DNA from: Veillonellaceae bacterium DNF00626
GTDB lineage: Bacteria; Bacillota; Negativicutes; Veillonellales; Dialisteraceae
Length of the DNA: 64,000 bases
Assembly: GCA_001553355.1 (NCBI GenBank)
Contig: KQ960828.1
Span: 129,668 to 193,667 of the forward strand
Reading direction: 5' to 3'
The notes below the pieces were generated by a model, which saw only the letters and a list, made by a program, of their open reading frames with translations, did no database searches and was not told the origin of the DNA. Of the stretch, positions 38,543 through 43,939 are shown piece after piece (position 1 is the first letter of the stretch; each line of letters opens with the position of its first letter). The translations under genes were made by a program, and so were the position numbers.

Positions 38543-38976
38543 TGATACTTGCTATTGATCCCGGAACAATAAAAAGTGGTATAGCCATTATAGAAAATGA
38601 TGGACAATTGGTGATGAAAACTATTATAGCCACTGCAAATTTAGAAAAAGAAATAATCACATTGCTCACTAAATATTTAGTGCATGTTATAGTATCAGGA
38701 AATGGAACAAATCATAAAGCCGTAAAAAAAAGATTAACGGAATTACTAAAAGCTGAAAACATATCATTATCTATCGAGTTAGTCAATGAAAAATATACTA
38801 CAGAAATGGGTGAAGAATGGTATTGGAAAGACCATAAACCAAAAGGATGGAAACGCATTATCCCTAAAGGATTTCGCACTGTTCCTGTACCTATTGATGA
38901 CTATGTGGCTTGGATTATAGGAAATATCTACATTGGTCGAATAAAAGAAGAAGACGTAAATCATAAAAAAACATAA
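38542..38976 (+). CDS. RuvC/YqgF-like RNase H-fold protein
   Basis: This 144-residue protein has an RNase H-like fold of the RuvC/YqgF superfamily. The N-terminal AIDPGTIKSGIAI has the first catalytic acid (Asp6), VNEKYTTE has a conserved glutamate (Glu83), and PIDDYVAWI has the C-terminal aspartate (119 or 120). Between the last two lies an unusual basic and tryptophan-rich stretch (91-116). It could process structured nucleic acid, but that is untested. The ATG at 38542 overlaps the DUF3084 stop; a longer in-frame start at 38458 lies inside that gene and is rejected. It is the last gene of the LPS operon. Confidence 0.65.
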   Translation: MILAIDPGTIKSGIAIIENDGQLVMKTIIATANLEKEIITLLTKYLVHVIVSGNGTNHKAVKKRLTELLKAENISLSIELVNEKYTTEMGEEWYWKDHKPKGWKRIIPKGFRTVPVPIDDYVAWIIGNIYIGRIKEEDVNHKKT

Positions 38977-39007
38977 ACTAATTAGATTAAATAACTATTT
39001 TCTAAAA

Positions 39008-39053
39008 CAAAAAAGAACGTTCAACGCAAAATCGTTAAACGTTCTTTTTTTTG
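39008..39053. terminator. Bidirectional terminator after the LPS operon and the tRNA pair
   Basis: AAAAGAACGTT-C-AACG pairs with CGTT-A-AACGTTCTTTT around a 6-base loop, with T runs on both strands. It ends the plus-strand LPS operon and the minus-strand tRNA-Pro/tRNA-Arg unit. Confidence 0.85.
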
Positions 39054-39128
39054 GTGACCCAGGGGGGATTCGAACCCACGACCTACCGCTTAGAAGGCGG
39101 TTGCTCTATCCAACTGAGCTACTGAGCC
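39052..39128 (-). tRNA. tRNA-Arg (TCT)
   Basis: The 77-base gene folds as a full cloverleaf. The acceptor GGCTCAG pairs with CTGGGTC, the anticodon stem is ACCGC/GCGGT with loop CTTCTAA (anticodon TCT), and the T loop is TTCGAAT. The CCA end is encoded. Confidence 0.96.
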
Positions 39129-39135
39129 ATGAAAT

Positions 39136-39211
39136 TGGTCGGGGCAGCCGGACTCGAACTGGCGACCCCCTGCTCCCAAAGCAGGTGCGCTACCAACTGC
39201 GCCATGCCCCG
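39136..39211 (-). tRNA. tRNA-Pro (TGG)
   Basis: The 76-base gene has the acceptor CGGGGCA, anticodon stem CCTGC/GCAGG with loop TTTGGGA (anticodon TGG), T loop TTCGAGT and an encoded CCA. It precedes tRNA-Arg on the same transcript by 7 bases. Confidence 0.96.
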
Positions 39212-39223
39212 TGATACCGAATA

Positions 39224-39252
39224 ATTATAGTATAAATATTCGATTTTGTCAA
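39224..39252 (-). promoter_or_regulatory. Consensus promoter of the tRNA-Pro/tRNA-Arg unit
   Basis: On the minus strand a perfect TTGACA, a 17-bp spacer and a perfect TATAAT lie 13 bp before tRNA-Pro. Confidence 0.9.
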
Positions 39253-39310
39253 TGAAAATCAGGATATTTCAAGAATTTTTGGTTAAATCAAAAACATAGG
39301 AATAATTCAA

Positions 39311-39357
39311 AGTCACATTACTTCCGATAATTTAATGTTATCGGAAGTAATGTGACT
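39311..39357 (-). terminator. 20-bp perfect hairpin downstream of the glutathione-peroxidase-like gene
   Basis: AGTCACATTACTTCCGATAA is followed by a 7-base loop and its exact complement. It begins 2 bases after the minus-strand stop codon. There is no proper T run on either side, so it may be a mRNA-stabilising 3' hairpin rather than a classical terminator. Confidence 0.55.
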
Positions 39358-39359
39358 AA

Positions 39360-39905
39360 TTAGAATAACTTCTTTATTTCATCTTCCATGGCATATGGAG
39401 TTTTTATCGGTTCGAAACGAGCAATGACTTTTCCTGTTCGATCAATTAAAAATTTAGTAAAATTCCATTTTATATCGTCCCCAACCAAGATTTTAGGAAA
39501 GTTATTTTTGATAAAATTCTCTAATTTTTTAGCTGCAGGATACTGTGTATTGAATCCGAAAAAAGGTTTTTCTTTAACTAAATATTGAAATATAGGTTGT
39601 GCTGTTTCGCCGCGAACATCCCCTTTATCAAAGAGTTGAAAAGTAACTCCATAGTTTATGCGGCAAAAATTTGCTGTATCATTATTCGTTCCGGGATCTT
39701 GCCCGGCAAACTGATTACTGGGGAATCCTAAAATTTCTAAACCTTGCTCTTTATATTTTTTATATAGGTTTTCTAATTCTTCAAATTGCGGTGTAAATCC
39801 GCATTTACTGGCAGTATTAACGATAATCAACACTTTCCCTTTATAATCAGATAAAGATTTCTCTTTACCATCAATTGTTTTACATGTGAAATCATAAATA
39901 GACAT
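39360..39905 (-). CDS. Glutathione-peroxidase-family peroxidase (Cys type)
   Basis: This 181-residue thioredoxin-fold protein is a GPx-family peroxidase that reduces hydrogen peroxide or lipid hydroperoxides, usually with thioredoxin as donor in bacteria. The peroxidatic cysteine is in TASKCGFTPQ near 35, the glutamine in FPSNQFAGQ and the tryptophan in KWNFTKF complete the catalytic set. It is a cysteine enzyme, not selenocysteine. The ATG at 39905 follows AGGAGGGTATC; an earlier in-frame start adds nine residues without a ribosome binding site. It is a single gene. Confidence 0.92.
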   Translation of the reverse strand: MSIYDFTCKTIDGKEKSLSDYKGKVLIIVNTASKCGFTPQFEELENLYKKYKEQGLEILGFPSNQFAGQDPGTNNDTANFCRINYGVTFQLFDKGDVRGETAQPIFQYLVKEKPFFGFNTQYPAAKKLENFIKNNFPKILVGDDIKWNFTKFLIDRTGKVIARFEPIKTPYAMEDEIKKLF

Positions 39906-40040
39906 GATACCCTCCTTTATAAAATAAATCAAAATATATCCATATTACATACTTTCATTTATCGATAAAAAATGACATTAACATAAAATTACTTTTTTTA
40001 CTGGGAATGATTCTGCTCCAATATTATATTATGATAAGCA

Positions 40041-41588
40041 TCATAACATTTTACTCATCATATCTTTCAAATCATCCGCGCTTAATTTTTTCATTGCTTC
40101 AGCCATGCGTTTCATAGATTCTGTATTACTACTACCTCCCATTTTCATAGCCTTGTCCATAGCTTTTTTCATTAATTCATCTTTTTCTGTTGCATCTTGT
40201 GCTGCTACTTTGTCCATAACAAAACTAGTCTCCCCTGTCATAATATGCTCTAACGCCTCTAAGGTAGATTGTCCTATATTAATATTCCAAAATTCACCGG
40301 CTTCTGTCAAACTATATAAAATACCATTATATTTTACAAGTCCTCTTTGTTCCCAAAATTGATATAGTTCATGCAACATAGATATTCGTGAATCTATTTT
40401 TGCTATAGCATCTATATTGAGATAGTTCATATCTAATTCTGATAAGATCCGATAAATTATAGGTTGCAATTTGGGCTGACGTATAAGCCCCATAAAAGGT
40501 TTTTTCCCTAATTCTACCATTGCTTCATAAGGTTTTAGTGCTCTATAAAGCATGGTGGTATAGCCATCTATTGAACCACCTGCACCACTACCAAAAGGAA
40601 ACATAGTTGCGCCTGATGTAGCCAAGCGATTATATAAACTACGTTCTCTGTTACTTCGTGACCAGTGGCAATTACTAATACGTCGATAAGCGCATTTCAT
40701 CAGATATGATCTACCGAAAGAAAACATCTCTGATTGTTGTGCAGTTGTAGCAGCCGGTGGTACTTGTCCCGATTGAATTTGCCTATTTAAATCACTATCT
40801 TCAAATACATTAAGTTGGTATAAATCAGCACCATCAATGCCTGATGCAACTAATAAGGATAAATCTTTTTCCCAAACGTCCATCGTTTGACCGGGAAGTC
40901 CATACATTAAATCAATAACCACACTACATTGAGCATATTCCATTAGCGCAGATAGTCTTTCTAATACTACATCTTCTGAATCAAGCCGCCCCACCAATTT
41001 GCGTACTTTGGTATCAAAAGACTGCACACCAAGTGATATGCGATTAACTCCATTAGACATCCATATATCAGTTTTCTCAGGAATAACATCATGAATACGA
41101 CCTTCTAAAGTTAATTCGTAGTCATTGGCAAGCGGTAAATATTTTCTAATAGCCTTTAATAGCTTTTCTGAATTTTCAGGTGTTAATGAAGTTGGCGTAC
41201 CTCCTCCTATAAAAACGGAATGAATCAAGCCATTTTTGAGTCGTGGAGAATCAGAGGCCATTTGCATCTCTTTAATTAAAAAATTTATATATTGATCTTC
41301 TACATTCTTGCTATTTGGATTGATAAAAAAATGGCAATAAGTACATTTCGTACGACAAAAAGGAATATGAATATATGCCGCTTGAATTTGCCCTTTTTTC
41401 GGTATATTTTTCATCAATTTATCCCATATATTTTGAGAATCTTTGGGCGGTACAAAAGTCCCGTTTAATCCGGGATGTACTACTCTTTTATAAGGAAATG
41501 CATTAGCTAATGGTGTATCAGTTTTTATACCAAGTTGCAATATTTTCTTTTCTTCCGGTAGTGCTTCAAAATATTCTAATAGTGACAT
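40041..41588 (-). CDS. hutW: Anaerobic heme-degradation radical SAM protein (ChuW/HutW/HmuW type)
   Basis: This 515-residue radical SAM protein resembles ChuW/HutW/HmuW, which open the heme ring without oxygen and release iron. It belongs to the HemN-like class. The cluster motif is CRTKCTYC (Cys78, Cys82, Cys85), followed by FIGGGTPTSL, NRISLGVQSFD and VVIDLMYGLPGQT. The first 65 residues and the absence of the HemN-specific cofactor arrangement favour the heme-degrading group over coproporphyrinogen dehydrogenase. The last 58 residues carry 11 methionines. The ATG at 41588 follows AGAGGAAAT and shares one base with the flavodoxin stop. The flavodoxin is the likely electron donor. Confidence 0.75.
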   Translation of the reverse strand: MSLLEYFEALPEEKKILQLGIKTDTPLANAFPYKRVVHPGLNGTFVPPKDSQNIWDKLMKNIPKKGQIQAAYIHIPFCRTKCTYCHFFINPNSKNVEDQYINFLIKEMQMASDSPRLKNGLIHSVFIGGGTPTSLTPENSEKLLKAIRKYLPLANDYELTLEGRIHDVIPEKTDIWMSNGVNRISLGVQSFDTKVRKLVGRLDSEDVVLERLSALMEYAQCSVVIDLMYGLPGQTMDVWEKDLSLLVASGIDGADLYQLNVFEDSDLNRQIQSGQVPPAATTAQQSEMFSFGRSYLMKCAYRRISNCHWSRSNRERSLYNRLATSGATMFPFGSGAGGSIDGYTTMLYRALKPYEAMVELGKKPFMGLIRQPKLQPIIYRILSELDMNYLNIDAIAKIDSRISMLHELYQFWEQRGLVKYNGILYSLTEAGEFWNINIGQSTLEALEHIMTGETSFVMDKVAAQDATEKDELMKKAMDKAMKMGGSSNTESMKRMAEAMKKLSADDLKDMMSKML

Positions 41589-42115
41589 TATTTCCTCTCT
41601 ATACAAATTTTATTCCACACGTTTTTCGCAAATATTTTTGCATTCTTTAAATCTATATCATCGGGATGGGTAGATGCTCTTTTATGAAGTGCATCATTTT
41701 CCGGTGTTTTTCCATGCGGATGACCTACAGGAAACATTTTATACATCATTTCAATAATTTTTGGATCAATAGCTCCTTGACATATGAAATTGTTCATTGA
41801 TGTAATTCCTTTTGGCAACAAATTTGCTGCATTAATTAAACATTTCCTTGCATGTTCTGACTCAGGATCAGCTCCCAAAGTAGCAAATAATGCAATATAA
41901 GGATTATGTAATTTCTTAATTTGTTCTGCTGCTAATGAATCCGCTGTTCCTTTGTCGATCCAAAATCCCATAAAAATACAATCGTAACTTTCTAAATCTT
42001 CAGGTGAATTTTTGATATCTACGCAATTTGTGCCTTTTGGTAATACACTACAAATAGCTTCGGCTACTTTTTTAGTATTCCCTGTTCTTGATGAATATAA
42101 TACAATAGCTTTCAT
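41588..42115 (-). CDS. Flavodoxin-family protein, likely donor to the heme radical SAM enzyme
   Basis: This 175-residue protein has the flavodoxin fold. The FMN phosphate loop is SSRTGNTKKVAEAI at the start, and FMGFWIDKGTAD and LFATLGADPES contribute the other flavin loops. It is like the small flavodoxins encoded with heme-degrading radical SAM enzymes (HmuF with HmuW in Fusobacterium) and like BilS. The stop and the hutW start share one base, so the pair is made together. The ATG at 42115 is 5 bases from GGGGG; the ATG at 42118 is too close. A Fur-like motif lies upstream. Confidence 0.85.
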   Translation of the reverse strand: MKAIVLYSSRTGNTKKVAEAICSVLPKGTNCVDIKNSPEDLESYDCIFMGFWIDKGTADSLAAEQIKKLHNPYIALFATLGADPESEHARKCLINAANLLPKGITSMNNFICQGAIDPKIIEMMYKMFPVGHPHGKTPENDALHKRASTHPDDIDLKNAKIFAKNVWNKICIERK

Positions 42116-42181
42116 CATATCCCCCTTTTTATCTTAAGACTCATCATATCCCGATAATTAATAATTCTTCTTTATTTATCT

Positions 42182-42210
42182 ATTATAATCGACTCTATTA
42201 CTTTCTTCAA
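42182..42210 (-). promoter_or_regulatory. Promoter of the flavodoxin-hutW operon
   Basis: On the minus strand TTGAAG, a 17-bp spacer and a perfect TATAAT precede the operon by about 65 bp. Confidence 0.8.
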
Positions 42211-42223
42211 ATATAATTACTAC

Positions 42224-42236
42224 ATGATAACCATTA
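42224..42236 (-). promoter_or_regulatory. Fur-like box candidate upstream of the heme operon
   Basis: The minus strand reads TAATGGTTATCAT, close to the core of the Fur box (GATAATGATAATCATTATC). It lies about 14 bp upstream of the -35 element. The match to the full 19-bp consensus is only partial. Confidence 0.35.
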
Positions 42237-42284
42237 CTTAAATATTATTACTTGTTCTACATTTTTATTTATAAATTAATGCCA

Positions 42285-42313
42285 TAAAAAAACCGTGGTC
42301 ATTTACCACGGTA
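42285..42313 (-). terminator. Terminator of tRNA-Lys
   Basis: On the minus strand ACCGTGG, loop TAAATGA and CCACGGT are followed by TTTTTT, 10 bases after the tRNA-Lys 3' end. Confidence 0.85.
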
Positions 42314-42322
42314 ATCATTTAC

Positions 42323-42398
42323 TGGTGGATCATCAGGGGTTCGAACCCCGGACACCCTGATTAAGAGTCAGGTGCTCTACCAACTGAGCTAATGATCC
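42323..42398 (-). tRNA. tRNA-Lys (CTT)
   Basis: The 76-base gene has the acceptor GGATCAT, anticodon stem CCTGA/TCAGG with loop CTCTTAA (anticodon CTT), T loop TTCGAAC and encoded CCA. Confidence 0.95.
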
Positions 42399-42412
42399 GT
42401 TCAACGAAACTA

Positions 42413-42441
42413 ATTATATCATCGTAATTCTCCACTGTCAA
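42413..42441 (-). promoter_or_regulatory. Consensus promoter of tRNA-Lys
   Basis: On the minus strand a perfect TTGACA, a 17-bp spacer and a perfect TATAAT lie 15 bp before tRNA-Lys. Confidence 0.9.
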
Positions 42442-42553
42442 ACAAATTTCAGTAAGAAGATTGATATATGAATCGTAAAAAACATCATAAATAAAATTTT
42501 TTCCATAAAAGACAATTTATCAGTACTGAAATTATAAAATATAGTAATTTTTA

Positions 42554-42582
42554 TTGAGGAGTACTAAAGAGTATGATATAAT
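42554..42582 (+). promoter_or_regulatory. Promoter of tRNA-Arg (CCG)
   Basis: TTGAGG, a 17-bp spacer and a perfect TATAAT lie 12 bp before the tRNA. Confidence 0.88.
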
Positions 42583-42594
42583 GTGTTTCGATAA

Positions 42595-42669
42595 GCGCCT
42601 ATAGCTCAGCGGATAGAGCACTGGTCTCCGGAACCAGAGGCGAGGGTTCGATTCCCTCTAGGCGCTCCA
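42595..42669 (+). tRNA. tRNA-Arg (CCG)
   Basis: The 75-base gene has the acceptor GCGCCTA pairing with TAGGCGC, anticodon stem CTGGT/ACCAG with loop CTCCGGA (anticodon CCG), T loop TTCGATT and encoded CCA. It reads the rare CGG codon. Confidence 0.96.
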
Positions 42670-42742
42670 CAAAAATATTGGATAGATATTATTTATTTGA
42701 TACGATACTAAAATCAGAGTTAATATCTATCAAGTTCTCATC

Positions 42743-42786
42743 AAAAAGCAGAGCAATATCTTTTACGATAATTGACTCTGCTTTTT
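42743..42786 (+). terminator. Terminator of tRNA-Arg (CCG)
   Basis: AAAAAGCAGAG pairs with CTCTGCTTTTT, and inner CAAT/ATTG pairs extend the stem. It lies about 75 bases after the tRNA end. Confidence 0.75.
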
Positions 42787-42826
42787 GTGTTTCTAACCAA
42801 TTCCTTATTCTGTAATTTAACTAACT

Positions 42827-42882
42827 AATATCAAAATGCACTCTTTATTGATTCAATTTGATAAAGAATGCATTTTGATATT
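42827..42882 (-). repeat. 22-bp inverted repeat downstream of tRNA-Val
   Basis: The arms at 42827-42848 and 42861-42882 are complementary at 21 of 22 positions, with a 12-base loop. The one difference is a C/A mismatch on the plus strand but a G-U pair on the minus strand, so the RNA hairpin forms fully only in the minus transcript. It lies 15 bases after the 3' end of tRNA-Val. No T run follows. Confidence 0.6.
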
Positions 42883-42896
42883 ACATGATATTTTCA

Positions 42897-42973
42897 TGGT
42901 GGGGTTATGAGGAATCGAACCTCAGACCTCAGCGATGTCAACACTGCGCTCTAACCATCTGAGCTATAACCCC
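42897..42973 (-). tRNA. tRNA-Val (GAC)
   Basis: The 77-base gene has the acceptor GGGGTTA, anticodon stem CAGTG/CGCTG with loop TTGACAT (anticodon GAC), T loop TTCGATT and encoded CCA. It lies 30 bp after gluQ on the same strand, and I see no clear promoter between, so it may be read from the gluQ transcript. Confidence 0.94.
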
Positions 42974-43003
42974 TTATTGGGCGTCATATACCAAGAAAAC
43001 AAT

Positions 43004-43939
43004 TTATATAGAAATAGTCATATGATTAAGATTTTTACATTCATTGAAAGATATTTCGTTGCATGCCTTTTGTGCTGATATAGGTTCTAAATGTGAAATA
43101 GCGCCTGCCCAATATAATAATTGCCCGATAATTTGTTCCGGCGAGATATGATTTTGTTTTAATTCTTGTATTGTTAAGCCTTTTTGCCGTTTGGATAATC
43201 GAATTCCATCTTTATCCACTAATAACGGAAGATGTCCGTAGACCGGTACCGTATAATTTAACTTTTTTAAAATATAAATTTGATAAAACGTAGATGGCAA
43301 TAAATCTGATCCACGAAAAACATGTGTTATTTTCATCGCTCCATCATCTGTTGCCGTAGCCAATTGATACGCTACAGCACCGTCAGCTCTAAAAATAGCA
43401 AAATCATCTTTTTCGCGTTCTAAATTTTTTGATTGTAAATGATGGAATAAATCATTAAATTCTATGGATGTATTTTCTACTTTTAATCGCCAAGATGGTT
43501 TTTTGGTTAAGGCCTTTTGTTCCTCTTGTGAAAGATATCTGCAATGACCATCATAATAGGTTATTGTTTCACCCTTATGAGGAGCTGATGAAATTTGATG
43601 CAAACGAGTACGCGAACAGAAACAGGGATATATTTCTCCGGAGTGTTGCCATCTTTGTTTTATTTCTTCATAAATAGGAATTCGTTTACTTTGTAAGGGT
43701 TCCCCATAGAAATAGCATGTCCCCGGCTCTTCATCCCAATCTATTCCCAACCATTCTAAATCATTTTTTATAAAGGAAATATAATTTTTATGGCATCGGG
43801 TTTCGTCAATATCTTCAATACGTAATACAATTTTCCCTTTATGTTGTCGTGTCCAAAGCCAATTAAGAAAGGCGACCCATATATTGCCTAAATGCAAATA
43901 ACCCGTAGGACTTGGAGCAAATCTTGTACGAATATTCAT
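43004..43939 (-). CDS. gluQ: Glutamyl-Q tRNA(Asp) synthetase
   Basis: GluQ activates glutamate and attaches it to queuosine at position 34 of tRNA-Asp. The 311-residue protein corresponds to the catalytic core of glutamyl-tRNA synthetase without the anticodon-binding domain. It has FAPSPTGYLHLGN, with the HIGH-like motif at 16-19, the zinc-site residues CFCSR and YDGHCR, and the KMSKS-like LSKRQ. The stop-start overlap with the M16C gene indicates co-transcription. The zinc site and the missing C-terminal domain separate it from GltX. Confidence 0.9.
   Translation of the reverse strand: MNIRTRFAPSPTGYLHLGNIWVAFLNWLWTRQHKGKIVLRIEDIDETRCHKNYISFIKNDLEWLGIDWDEEPGTCYFYGEPLQSKRIPIYEEIKQRWQHSGEIYPCFCSRTRLHQISSAPHKGETITYYDGHCRYLSQEEQKALTKKPSWRLKVENTSIEFNDLFHHLQSKNLEREKDDFAIFRADGAVAYQLATATDDGAMKITHVFRGSDLLPSTFYQIYILKKLNYTVPVYGHLPLLVDKDGIRLSKRQKGLTIQELKQNHISPEQIIGQLLYWAGAISHLEPISAQKACNEISFNECKNLNHMTISI

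Noticed and set aside
42224-42236. A full-length Fur box
   Set aside because: Only the core fits the consensus; it is therefore reported as a weak candidate and not as a confirmed site.
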